Origin: Eustoma russellianum | Taxonomy: Eukaryota; Streptophyta; Magnoliopsida; Gentianales; Gentianaceae | Direction: 5' to 3' | Assembly (NCBI GenBank): GCA_036186865.1 | Contig: AP025069.1 | Span: 21,014,167 to 21,078,166 of the forward strand | Length of the DNA: 64,000 nucleotides | Part shown: in pieces, positions 33,933 to 44,752 of the stretch | How the letters are laid out: every line of letters starts with the position of its first letter | Numbering within the stretch: the stretch's first letter is position 1 | Made by a program: the position numbers and the translations under genes | Notes under the pieces: model-generated | Told to the model about the DNA's origin: nothing | The model's input: only the letters and a program-made list of their open reading frames with translations | Databases searched by the model: none

Positions 33933-35941
33933 TAAAGGTACTAGGTCCCAAGTGTGATTAGCAACCAGTGCAGCCAGTTCTACATCTATAGCCTTCTTCT
34001 AGTCTGCTAAGTTAACTGCTTGGTGATAAGAAGTAGGCTCTTCCTGCAGACTAATATTAAGCACATAATTCTTGTATTTAGGAGCTACATGATCAAATGT
34101 CTGAGTGTGTTCTATAGGATAGAGCACAGAAGAATGCACAGAAGAACAGGAAGTGGACTGAGACTGATGGCAATAGTAATCTTTAGGATTCTTAGGTGGG
34201 CATTTCTGTCTCAGAGGACTGGAGGGTGTAAGAGTAGAAGAGGGTGTTGGAGTCGAAGAGGGGGTATGCAACATCATCTATAGCTGGAAGCTCATGTAGG
34301 AGTCCATTGTCTATTGAATTAATAGTTAAGGGAATATCAATAGTGATATTTGGCACGGGTGAGTGACTTGTGGTGATTGAAGGCATGGTGTGATCAGTAG
34401 CAGAAGAAGGAGCCAAAATATGAGCTGGTGATGAAGGAGTCAGTTCTGAGGTTAATATTGGTGATGATTGTGGAAATTCAGTTGTGAGATGACTGTTACT
34501 AAATGTAGAGAAGGATGGAAAAACTGAATTAATCATTTGAGAAAGTGAGTTTGATGAGACATTTGTAGTGGCATAAGGAAAATGAGACTCACAAAATTGA
34601 ATGTCTCTTGAGATGACGATCTCTTTATTGCTCAAGGATTGAAGAACAAAGCCATTTTTGGTGCTAGAAATACCAAGGAACAGACATGGTATGACTCTTG
34701 GAGAAAATTTATGTCTGGTTGGATGCTTGTTGTGTGCATATGCCAGGCAACCAAAAATTCTTAGATGCTGATACGTGGGAGCTTTCTGGAGCAAGATTTT
34801 ATATGGATTTTTATGTTCAAGCACAGGAGTAGGCATAAGATTGATTAAAAACACAGCATGAGAAATGGAAAATCACCAGTAGGACAAGAGCAATTGAGCC
34901 TGAAACAGCAAGGATCTTGCAACCACAATATGTGTTTGATATTTTCTTTCTATAAGTCCGTTCTGCTGTGATGTGTATACACAACTAGTTTGATGGATAA
35001 TGCCATGCTGAGAATAGAAATTAGGCATTGCAAATCTGGACCATTATATGTTCTTAGCACTTTAATATGCCATTCAAATTGATAATGAACAAGTTGACCG
35101 AAATTTTGAACAAACTATCTATTCTCACTCTTGGATTTCATCAAATACACCCAAGTATATCTACTACAATCATCCACAATTGTAAAGAAAATTTTCTGAG
35201 CATACACGGTGGGATGCCTATTTGGCATCCAAATATCTATATGCACAAGATCAAAAGGAAGTTTTGAAATAGAAGTAGAAACAGGACAGGGAAGTCTTTT
35301 GCCAAGGGGCAGACTGAACAAGGAACAGGAAGAGGTCCTCCTACTACAGATGGATCATGCCTCTGGACCTCTTGAATTCTTGGAGTTGAAGCATGTACAA
35401 GCCTACAGTGCCATAGCAAGGAAGGAGAAATGGAAGCTTAGGAACCCAAACAAATGGAAGCTTAATCAGGCATGGTGCTTCCACGTAGATAGTAAAGGCC
35501 CTGAGAAAGACTAGCTGAGCCAATCATCCTCTTGGACAATTGATCCTGAATCAAGCAAAGAGAACCATGGAATTGGATGATTAAAGTAGGGTCTGTAGTA
35601 AGCTTACTAGGAGACAACAAGTTATAGCTAAAAGAGGGAACATACAAGGAATTATTTATTGTAAGTGAAGGATTCATAACCACTGTCCCAACGTAAGTTG
35701 CATGCACATATTGGTTATTAGGCAGTTTGATCATGATATGATTGACAGGCTTATAGGAAAGAAACAAGGACAGATGAGATTTAATATGATCAGTAGCGCC
35801 AAAATCAAGAATCCATGTGTTTAATTCATTAGTCAAAGGGTTGCCTGACATCTTGTCAACCTTAGCAGATAGAACAACATTCTGAGAAGTGGCTCTGGGT
35901 TCAACGTCCTGATTGTCATCTTGTCCGTTCAACCAGTTCAC
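33933..35941 (-). pseudogene. Copia A pol, protease and integrase (right of G1)
   Basis: Reading leftward: the protease has WILDFGATDHI near 35830, where the active-site triad DSG is changed to DFG. The GAG-pre-integrase zinc region is LWHCRLVHAS...CSVCPLAKD (35419-35300). The integrase core is FDLVHIDIW and FFTIVDDCSRYTWVYL; after a broken stretch (about 35110-34860) it resumes with FLINLMPTPVLEHKNPYK and HLRIFGCLAYAHN. A long serine/proline/threonine-rich linker (34560-34200) leads to the RT entry (YPIEHTQTFDHVAPKYKNYV), and the last codons WDLVPL join 4072 across G1. Several stops and frameshifts. The RT half is at 3073-4072. Confidence 0.9.
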
Positions 35942-37077
35942 AACTTCTGATTCTGTTGAGGTGTAAGCATCAATGACTGGCAGTTCTTAATCAACTGAAA
36001 TGCTTGAGGCTTCTCACACTGTAAATCCATAGCCTCACTCATGTGTACTTGTCCTTTAGGTTTAAAACCATGAGGAAAACCATGCAATTTGTAACACTTT
36101 TCCACTGCGTGTCCTGACATACCACAGTGCGTACACAAGAAACATTTGGCACCTTTAATATGGGGCTTACTGTTGCCCTTCCTATACCCAACATATTGTT
36201 GTCTATTAACATATGTACTTGCCACTATACTTTCATTTTGTTGACTGTCAGCCATTAAGGCTGTGACTATAGTTTCAATGGTACTTAAACCATTGTCTGC
36301 CATTACTTTTGTTTCATACTTCAAAGCCATTGAGAATGTGGTATTTAGGTCAGGCAAGGGGGACATTACAAAAGCTTGTGACTTCACAGGATCAAAATTA
36401 TCATTTAGACCTTTGATGAACTTAATCACATAGCCACTTTCAACGAACCTCTGCATTTTACTTGTTACATCACACCTACCGTCTCTACAACCACAGCTAG
36501 GTACACCTTATTGCCATTAGCTCCTCCCAAACTACCTTCAATTTTGTGAAGTACTCGTTTACACTCATTCCTTTTTGCTTAATACCGTAAAAATTCTCAA
36601 GCAAATCACATAATCTAATGGATCAGTGCTACCATACCTTAATTTCAGGTCATTCCAGACATCAAAAGCCCTATCAAACCACGTGATGATCTGAGAGATG
36701 GATTGAGAGACTGAATTCATAATCCATGATTGCACCATCGTATTTACCTGTCTCTAGATAGGAAATTGAGGATCTGTATTTAATGGCCTCGGAATTGTTC
36801 CATCAACGAACCCCACTTTGCTCTTCACAACTAACTCCATTTCACAAGTACGAATCCATGTGTGATAATTGTGTACATTTAAAGCTGGTTGGGCCAACAT
36901 GATTGCAGGACTGTCATTAAGATGTAAATAATATGGATTCTGTAGTGGACTCTCACCAGGTTGACTCTGATTTCCTCTTGAACAAAACATTACATTTTGT
37001 AGTGGACTAATATCGGTATTGTTCTGGTTCCCTCTTGATCCCGAAGCTATATTGCTCTGAGACGCCATTGCAACCAA
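35938..37077 (-). pseudogene. Copia A gag
   Basis: Starts MVAMASQSNIASGSRGNQNN at 37077. The N-terminal part contains two related blocks (SRGNQ...SPLQN, twice) followed by PAIMLAQPALNVHNYHTW. A stop after TDPQFPI at 36754, and frameshifts to 36460, break the capsid region. The later part (VIKFIKGLNDNFDPVKSQ, TTFSMALKYE) ends with the zinc knuckle CTHCGMSGHAVEKC near 36110 and CYKLHGFPHGFKPKG. The same order occurs in copia C. Confidence 0.9.
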
Positions 37078-37191
37078 CAGTAGTCAAAAAAATATCACTC
37101 ACTTAAACGCGAAGATTGGAACCAGTATTCTAAGAAAAGAATTAACAACCATTTCAACATTCAAAACCTCAAACAATGACAGAGAACTCAA

Positions 37192-37203
37192 GCTTTGATA
37201 CCA
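37192..37203 (-). promoter_or_regulatory. Copia A primer binding site
   Basis: Minus-strand TGGTATCAAAGC directly next to the LTR end resembles the initiator tRNA-Met complement TGGTATCAGAGC with one change. Confidence 0.8.
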
Positions 37204-37719
37204 TGTTAAAATGCTCAACAATCAAGCAACAAAATAAGGGAGAAGAACGAGAAGAGAGAATTGGAGCTGCAAAGGGAAACCGTTTTGTTGCAAAAATGAG
37301 AATAATCGCTGCGTTCTGTTTACAGGCTTTGCATATAAACAGTTACAAGGAAGAAAGAAAACTAGACCTGTGAAATTACAAGAATGCCCTTATTTTCTAA
37401 TACAGTCAATACAGCCACCAGGGGCATTTTGGTAAAATCATCCTATTTAAAATATCCCGCCAGCTAATCTTCTTCCTGCTAACACTCAAAGCTAAACGCT
37501 GCACTACATATTTGCTGCAACTATAACTACAGCCTTAACCTTCTTCTTCCATCAATCCTGGCCAATGATCAACTGCTCAATCAACGATCCTCATTCACTC
37601 AATTGCTCTATCACACGGATTGTACTTCTTCCTCTCACTGTTGCACTGGTTCATCCTTCACTTCATCACAACGTTGCTTTACCATGATCAACTCCGTATT
37701 AGAACTAAAATCTTCAACA
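37204..37719 (-). repeat. Copia A 5' LTR (about 516 bp)
   Basis: In element sense it begins TGTTGAAGATTTTAG and ends GAGCATTTTAACA next to the primer site. The left end is set by the primer site; the right end at 37719 is inferred from the TGTT/AACA terminal pair and from the similar TGTTGGAGAT start of copia C. The partner LTR is outside the window. Confidence 0.75.
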
Positions 37720-38300
37720 GTAACTATAACCTTTTCTATTTCAGTCAAAAAAAAACTTTGGAGCTTGCTTTCAGACTCTCATGACATTCATATTTACTCT
37801 TCAGGTGGCATGACGGCCAAGGGAAATTCACGTTTTCTAATAATCTTGGGCACGTCCAGAATTTCAGGAGCCCACAGATTTGATTTATTTTTTCTATAAC
37901 TACACAATTTTCACTCCCCTTAATGCAAGGCAGCATGATACATCAACTGCAAAATCTTGATGGAATCTGGAAACTGCATACCAACAAGAATTGTTGGAAC
38001 CAGCAACATTTGGTACGAGATAGGATATGGATATAGGAGTCTAGTTAATGGAGGAAAAATAAATACATTTGAGTTCATCATCCAAGTTTTATTTGGATTT
38101 CTGTTTCCATTCGACATCGTTGGATTTGAGTTGATGATAGCAAGAGCGACATCAATTGCAGGACTTCCTTTGGTCCACGACTATTCCACCGTTGGGGTGA
38201 CGATCTTCTAGCCAAGCCTCGCGTCAAGCTCAAACATTTGCTTGCAATGTCGGACTGGGAAACGAATTCTTCGGTCACGGCCGTGGGATTTCGCAGGATG
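37720..38300. other. Unidentified host sequence, left arm of an inverted repeat
   Basis: This lies between the 5' LTRs of copia A and C. From about 37800 to 38293 it is a diverged reverse-complement match of 49859-50120 and 43932-44197: for example CGTCCAGAATTTCAGGAGCC here against TGTCCAGCATTTCAGGAGCC on the minus strand near 50045, and TTGATGATAGCAAGAGCGAC against TTGATGATTATTAGAGCAGC. Short peptide matches between arms (HVQNFRS/DVQHFRS; LLAKPRVKL/GLVAEPLVKL; VGTSNI/VGTKNI) hint at degraded coding exons, but no product is recognised and no long frame is shared. GGATG at 38296-38300 is the copia C target duplication. Confidence 0.6.
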
Positions 38301-38744
38301 TGTTGGAGATGGCAATAATGCAGACACCAAAGAAGAAGCTTCGATAGATGAGAAAGAGGCATCACCAAATTGAGCAAGTGGTTGTGTTTGTCAAGGAGAG
38401 CATTTGGTCTAGGTGGCATGAAGTACGGCAAGTGTAGAGGGAAGAAGACTTAGCGCGGGAGATGTTTCAAACATCTGAAGTTACAAGAATACCCTTAGTT
38501 ATGTGAATTGTGTAGCTTTAGCTTCAGGGGCATAATTGTCAATGTAGCCGTTTTCTTCCTCTTTTGCTCTCCTGACTGTTTGTATAATAGAGGAGGAGCG
38601 CGCTTGTATTCCAACTAATTGAAGCAGACGGTTACTCCAGGTGATCCAACACGATAACTGCTTTCTTCTCTTCCATTTTGCTTGATAAATCTCTCATGGT
38701 TCTTTTTCTTGTGTTGTGTGTGTAATTTGGTTAATATTTTGTCA
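38301..38744 (+). repeat. Copia C 5' LTR (about 444 bp)
   Basis: Begins TGTTGGAGATGGCAATAATG, similar to the copia A LTR start, and ends TTTTGTCA before the primer site at 38745-38756. Relative to the 3' LTR it lacks roughly 90-100 bp equivalent to about 43488-43583 (after GGTGGCATGAA). Confidence 0.82.
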
Positions 38745-38814
38745 TGGTATCAGATCTATTGCTGTGATTTTTCTGTTTTTGAGATTGTGGATGTCTTACA
38801 GTTTTTGGATAGAG

Positions 38815-39953
38815 ATGACATCAAACAACAACAATCCTTCTGGTTCGTTTAGCGAAAGGAGTAATCAAAATGTGTTGCAGGACAGTCCAGTGCAAAATGT
38901 TATGTTTGGATCAAGGGGAAATGGAAATCAAAATCAAGTGCCTGAGATGCCTGTGCAGAATCAATTCCAAAATCTATATTGTCTTCGCCCTAATGATAGA
39001 CCGGCCATAATGCTGGCGCAACCTCCGTTGAATTTGAGTAACTACCACACTTGGAGTCGAGCTTAGAGATGGCACTAGTAGTGAAGAATAAGATTGGCTT
39101 CATAGACAGTACAATCAAAAAACCTCATGTTACAGATCCTCAATATTCAGTGTGGAGGTACGTCAACACCATGGTGCAATCCTTGATGATGAATAAAGTA
39201 TCACACTCAATTGCGCAAGGCATTATGTGATGTGATAGTTCGTGTGATGCCTGGAACGATCTTCAAATGAGGCATGGATGTACAGATCCATTGAGATTTT
39301 TGGATTTAATTGGAACTTTTTACAACATTAAACAAGATACATTGAGTTTTAGTGAATATTTTACCAAGCTTAAGATAGTTTGGGAAGAGTTGATGGCGGT
39401 GAGACCGATACCCCTATGTACTTGCAGAAATTGCGTATGTGATGTAACAGTGAAGATGAGAAAGTTTCTACAGAGTGATTATATCATTAAGTTTGTAAGG
39501 CCTCAATGATAGCTTTGAGCCAGTTAAATCACATGTGTTTGTTCTCACACCCTTGCCTGATATAAACACTATATTTTCTATGGCTTTGAAGTATCAGAGG
39601 AAAGTGTTAGTTGATAATGGTGGTGGCTCCATTGATAGTAGTCCCACGGCTTTGTTAACTGAGGGACAGTCATTTAATGGTTTTGTGGCATACACTGGTA
39701 GAGGACAAGGTTATAAAAGAGGAGGAGGAAAGTATGATGCTGAGGGAAATAGGCGTTTTCAGTGTACACATTGTGGATTGCTAGGACATACAGTTGACAG
39801 ATGATATAAGAAGCATGGGTTTCCTCCTGGCTTTAAGTCAAGAAATCAGGTAAACATGAGTGAGTCAATGGAGCTGGAGTTGGATGATTCACAAAAGCTC
39901 CAAAAACCAAGAATATGTAGTCATTAGTCCTTACCCCTCAGCAGAACAAAAAA
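38815..39953 (+). pseudogene. Copia C gag
   Basis: The ATG at 38815 opens MTSNNNNPSGSFSERSNQN; the more upstream ATG in the same frame lies in the LTR. QNVMFGSRGN and PAIMLAQPPLNLSNYHTW match copia A. A stop after HTWSRA (39064) and several frame changes follow; later blocks are FLDLIGTFYNIKQDTLSF, TPLPDINTIFSMALKYQ and the zinc knuckle CTHCGLLGHTVDR, whose last Cys codon is TGA at 39802-39804. The gag is therefore truncated and its RNA-binding knuckle lost. Confidence 0.88.
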
Positions 39954-42900
39954 TTGCTAAACTGGTTGAATAAACATGATGATAACCAAGAAAGGAGCAT
40001 GGTTGTGGCTCAGGACACTGTTCTGTCTGCTCAAGTTGGTGAGACAGAAGGTAATTATCATGCTAACAAACATAGTACATGGATTTTGGACTGTGGAGAA
40101 ACTGATCACGTTGCTTCTTGCCTTACTCTATTTTCTTGTGTTAAGCCTGTTAAGAATGTCATCATAAATCTGCCAAACAATTTCTCAGTTGCAGCAACAC
40201 ACATTGGTTTTGTGGCTATTAATTCAGCTCTCACCCTTTTTTGATGTTCTCTTTGCACCCTCATTCTCTTATAATCTTATTTCCCCATGTAAGTTGGCTT
40301 TTGATCCTAAAGTACTTAGTCACATTTCTTGCTGCTTATTGTTTGGTTCAGGATCAATTATCCAAACTGCACCTGAATAAAGGTCTGCTTGCCTCACTTC
40401 TTCTTCTGAAGTTGCTTCACCAGCCATGTTATGGCACTCTAGGCTGGGACATGCCTCAATTTCTAGAATTAAAGAGATTCAAAGATGTAATGATTCAATC
40501 TCAGTCAGTGATCTTAATAAACTTTATACAGTTTGTCCTTTAGCTATATTGCATAGGTTACCATTTCCCGTTTCTGTATCTACTTCTGCTAAGCCTTTTG
40601 ACTTGATTCAGGTGGATGTCTGGGGGGCTCAATAGGCATCCCACCTTGTATTCTCAAAAATATTTCCTTACCATTGTAGATGATTGCAGTAGATACGCTT
40701 GGTTGTATTTGATGAAATCAAAATCTTAGGTTAGGCATACACTTCAAAGTTTCTGTAACTATGTGCATAATCAATTTGAAAGAAAGGTGAAGGTGATAAG
40801 GAGTGAAAATGCACCAGAATTCAAAATGTCTCAATTTTTCATGCAACATGGCATAATTTATCAAACTAGTTGTGTTTATACCCCCCACAACAAAATGGAC
40901 TAGTAGAGGGAAAACATCAATACATACTAGTGGTAGCTAGATCTTTAAAGTTCCAAGCCCAGTTACCTGTCTCCTACTAGGGATTTACAGTGACCTATGT
41001 TGTCCACCTTATAAACCACATACCCACTGCAGTTTTATCACAAAGAACTCCTTATGAAATTCTGTTTCAACAACCTCCAACATATCATCATCTCAGAGTT
41101 TTTGGCTGTCTTGCCATTGCCTACAATACCTCACCATCTAAGCACAAGTTTACACCAAGGGGCGTGCCATGTGTGTTCATGGGAATTCCTCCCACAACAA
41201 AAGGCTATATCCTACAAAGTCTAAATTCCAAGGACATATTTGTGTCCAGAGATGTCAAGTTTTTTGAAACACAATTTGCTTTCTCTAATGACTCAGCTGA
41301 GGTTACCACCTCTGTGAGTAGTTCCCATGCTCCTTGCCTTCATGATTACCCATGGTTCTCCACCTCAACACAAGAGACACTTCGTCTGTCTCACCCCTCC
41401 ACAAATACTGTTCTTCCTTCCTCTTCTCAAGCTTTTTAGCCACATTCTCTCTCACACTCTTTTCACTCATCAGATCCATTGCCAGATGATTCTACAGGTT
41501 CATCTGTTCCTCAGCCATCTCAGTCACCTCATCAGCCTTCAATTACCCTTGACATCCCTCTTGTCTTAAGAACAGAAGACCAATTAAATGCTCCTTCTTC
41601 CTCCATGTCATCATCACCCATTGCTGATCATGATGAGCGTCCTCTCAGGGTCAGAAGACAGTCCTCCTATCTTAATGACTATTACTGTAATCACTTGACT
41701 GCATCATCACCTACAACATCTTTGAACACTGCCACTACATCTTCTGTGTCCTATCCCATTGAACACTATTATTCATTAGATCATTTAGCTCCTCAGTTCA
41801 AAAAGTATGTGCTTAATGTTAGTATGCAGCAAGAACCCAATCTTCTCAACAAGAAGCTAGGTCAGTGGACTGGCAGCAGGCTATGGCTTTGGAGTTAGCA
41901 GCCCTGGAAGCCACCCACACATGGAAACTTACTACCTTGCTAGCAGGAAAGAAACCCGTTGGTTGTAAATGAGTATATAAAATCAAGAGAAAGGCAGATG
42001 GCTCCATAGAACGTTATAAAGCAAGATTTGTGGCAAAAGGGTATACCCAACAGGCCAGATTTGACTATGGAGACACCTTTTCCCCTGTAGCCAAAATGAC
42101 CACTGTCAGGCTAGTGTTGGCTTTAGCTGCTATCAAGGGCTAGATTGTTCATCAGTTAGACGTGAATAATGCTTTTCTCCACGGAGATTTGGATCAAGAT
42201 ATCTATATGACTCCACCTGAGGGTGTTTATGCACCATCAGGAACTGTCTGCAAGCATGTTAAGTCTTTATATGGGCTTAACAAGCTAGTAGGTGGTGGAA
42301 TGCCAAGCTCACTTTGTTTCTTCTCTCTGAGGGGTATATTCAATCTAAAAATGATTATACCTTGTTCACCAGACATCAAGCAGGCACTTTCTTGGCTTTT
42401 CTGGTTTATGTAGATGATATTGTGGTAGCAAGTGATTCCATGCCATTCAACACCTCAGAAACAGTCTCCATTCTACTTTCAAGATCAAGGATCTGGGTGA
42501 GCTAAGATTCTTTTTAGGCCTAGAGGCGGCCAGGTCTCAAGGGGGGTAATGATCTGCCAAAGAAAATACACCTTGGAGTTACTAGAGGAAACTGGACACC
42601 TGGCCTCCAAACCTGCTGGCAACCTTATGGAACAAAACTTAAAACTGTCGTATGATGATTCTCATTCTTCTGAGGATGTGCCTAGTTATAGAAGGTTGAT
42701 TGGCAAGCTGTTGTATCTAACAATTACAAGACCGGATATAAGCTATACTGTGCAGCAGTTAAGCCAGTTCTTGGACACACCTACACAGCTACATTGGAGA
42801 GTAGCTCAAAGGCTGTTGAGATATCTTAAAGGGACCCCAGGACATGGATTGTTCTTTCCTAGCAAAGGGTCAGTGAAACTGACAGCCTTCTCAGATTCAA

Positions 42901-43529
42901 ATTAGGGTGGTTGTCTGGAGAGTAGAAGATCAGTTACTGGCTATTGCATGTTTCTTGGAGATGCATTGATATCCTGGAAAGCCAAAACAAAAACCATTGT
43001 TTCCAGGTCCTCATCTGAAGCTGAGTATAGAGATCTTGCCTCAGCAACTTGTGAGGTTCAATGGATACTCTATCTTTGTAAGGATCTTCAGGTGGCACAT
43101 TCAGGACCAGTGGAGGTGTTCTGTGACAATAGGAGTGCTATTTACATTGTGGAAAATCTTGTCTTCTATGAGAAGACTAAATATATAGAGATTGATTGCC
43201 ACATTATAAGAGAAAAGTTTCAAAATGGTGTAATTAAACCTATGCCAATTAGGACTGAACTTTAGCTTGCAGACATTTTCACAAAGGCCTTGGATTCTAA
43301 AAGACTAAGCATCCTGACTGCAGCATTGGGAGTCTATAATCTGTTTACCCAGTCAGGATTGAGCGGGGTGATGGCAAGAATGCAGGCACCAAAGAAGAAG
43401 CTTCGACAGATGAGAAAGAGGTGTTACCAAATTGAGCAAGTGGTTGTGTTTGTCCAGGAGAGCATTTGGTCTAGGTGGCATGAATCAATCAAGATCCAAT
43501 ACATCATGGATAGAATCAAGGGTAATTGA
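39954..43529 (+). pseudogene. Copia C pol: protease, integrase, RT, RNase H
   Basis: The protease reads WILDCGETDHV near 40080, with DSG changed to DCG. Then LWHSRLGHASISRIKEIQ and YTVCPLA (zinc region), FDLIQVDVWGAQ stop, IVDDCSRYAWLYLMKSKS, the target-binding part HLRVFGCLAIAYNTSPSKHK, and a serine/proline-rich linker to 41730. RT: GKKPVGCK stop, IERYKARFVAKGYTQQ, VHQLDVNNAFLHGDLDQDIY, frameshift near 42285, catalytic LVYVDDIVVASDS, frameshift near 42475, LIGKLLYLTITRPDISY. RNase H: SRSSSEAEYRDLASAT, EVFCDNRSAIYI, ADIFTKALDSKRL. The frame continues about 50 codons into the 3' LTR and stops at 43527-43529. Confidence 0.9.
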
Positions 43530-43896
43530 GGTAGTTAAGAGTTGGTTGAGAAGAAACCAAAGGAGGAAGAAGGTTTAAGAAGCACGACAAGTGTAGAGGG
43601 AAGAAGACTTAGTGCGGGAGATGTTTAAAACATCTAAAGTTACAAGAATACCCTTAGTTAAGTGAATTGTGTAGCTTTAGCTTCAGGGACATAATTGTAA
43701 ATGTAGGTGTTTTCTTCCTCTTTTGCTCTCCTGATCGTTTTCATAATAGAGGAGGAGTGCCCTTGTATTACAACTAACTGAAGCATACGGTTACCCCAAG
43801 TGATCCAACACAATAACCGCTTTTTTCTCTTCCATTTTGCTTGATTAATCTCTCATAGTTCTTGTTTGTTTGTGTAACTTGGTTAATATTTTTTCA
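43369..43896 (+). repeat. Copia C 3' LTR (about 528 bp)
   Basis: Starts about TGATGGCAAGAATGCAG after the purine-rich GAGCGGGG and ends TTAATATTTTTTCA at 43896, followed by GGATG. The start is set by alignment to 38301-38330 and may be off by up to ten bases. Confidence 0.8.
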
Positions 43897-44197
43897 GGAT
43901 GGTCGACGTTCGCCTTACTATCATTGAGCATCACGTGAAAGTCGACAGCCATGATTGAAGGATCCGTTCTCAGTCCCATGTGCGGAAGGATTGCATGAGC
44001 TTAACCAGAGGCTCGGCCACAAGACCGCCTGCCAAACAATGGAATTGTTACAGATTAAGCAAGGCCTGCAGTTGATGCTGCTCTAATAATCATCAACTTA
44101 AATTTAATCATGGGAAAGTGAATCAAAAGGAAACCTTTGTGATGAATTCAAATACATCTAATTTTTCTCCAACAACAGGGGTTCAAATATTCATATC
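43897..44197. other. Unidentified host sequence, apex and inner right arm of the inverted repeat
   Basis: It begins with the copia C target duplication. From about 43932 the minus strand matches the left arm: GACTGAGAACGGATCCTTCA against GACTGGGAAACGAATTCTTC, and GCATCAACTGCAGGCCTTGC against ACATCAATTGCAGGACTTCC. ATATC at 44193-44197 is the copia D target site. TTGTTTGGCAG on the minus strand before GCGGTCTTG looks like a plant 3' splice site. No intact gene is seen. Confidence 0.6.
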
Positions 44198-44752
44198 TGA
44201 TAAAATTCAATAATTCACCATTCGAATTCACTCACAAGAACTTGATCAAATCACAAACAACCAAAAAAAATTGAAAATTTAAGGAATAAAGAGAACCAAG
44301 AAGCAATTGAAAGGAAGAGAGAAAACTGTATTTGAGTTCTGTAATTGAATTTTCCTGCTAAAAAATTGTGCATCTTCCATCACGCAGCAGAGCTGCTTTA
44401 TACACAGTGGGAAGAATAAATATAGAAAAATTACAAGAATATCCTTTTAACTAACTACTACATGCCTATTTACAGAGGGGCATTATTGTCATTTCATTCT
44501 TTTATTCAAACTGCTTGTCAATTTGCTGCCTTTCTCCTTCTTTCTCTAGCCAACCGTTTCTTGGCTCATCCACACAAGCATGTTGGCTCCAATCTCAGTC
44601 ATTTACCATCTCAATTCTCCATCTTTGATTGTGACCCCCATGCTTTCTCACTTTCACCTCAGATGTTCCAATGTTTCATTATTCAGCAGAGTCTTCAATC
44701 TGTGTCCTTTGATCATTGTTGCACTTGTGTCTCTTGTGCTTCAGTTTTGACA
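44198..44752 (-). repeat. Copia D 3' LTR (555 bp)
   Basis: Plus-strand ends TGATAAAATTC and TTTTGACA. It partners 49288-49853. It lies 301 bp from the 3' LTR of copia C in convergent orientation. Confidence 0.92.

Larger units (their letters stand above)
3073..37719 (-). mobile_element. Ty1/copia element A, minus strand, host of the nested stack
   Basis: The 5' LTR is at 37204-37719, then gag and pol read leftward to 33933, continue at 4072-3073 beyond the G1 insertion, and are cut by B1 at 3072. The two pol halves join in frame over the TAAAG duplication: codons for WDLVPL on the right side of G1 continue directly into PPGKKPIGCKW on the left side. The RNase H end and 3' LTR of A are not in the window. 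The family is the same as copia C at 38301-43896, as shown by the shared gag N-terminus (NVMF.SRGN, PAIMLAQP) and pol. The copia order protease-integrase-RT-RNase H is clear; the clade within copia was not assigned. Confidence 0.88.
38301..43896 (+). mobile_element. Ty1/copia element C, complete but degenerate
   Basis: The LTRs (38301-38744; about 43369-43896) share AAGTGTAGAGGGAAGAAGAC, GTTACAAGAATACCCTTAG and the end GGTTAATATTTT..TCA. GGATG occurs directly outside both ends (38296-38300 and 43897-43901). The primer site TGGTATCAGATC follows the left LTR. Internal order is gag, protease, integrase, RT, RNase H. It is the same family as copia A and stands head-to-head with it. It is inserted at the centre of the inverted repeat formed by the flanking host sequence. 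The exact 3' LTR start is uncertain by a few bases. Confidence 0.9.

Noticed and set aside
37957..38211. 84-codon open frame considered as a host gene
   Set aside because: The matching frame in the inverted copy is full of stops and no domain is recognised; it may be an exon relic but not a supportable gene.
38140..43957. Open frame continuing across the copia C insertion (ends in GFRRM then VDVRLTIIEHH)
   Set aside because: Only about 70 codons, and it crosses the apex of the inverted repeat, where a real exon is unlikely.
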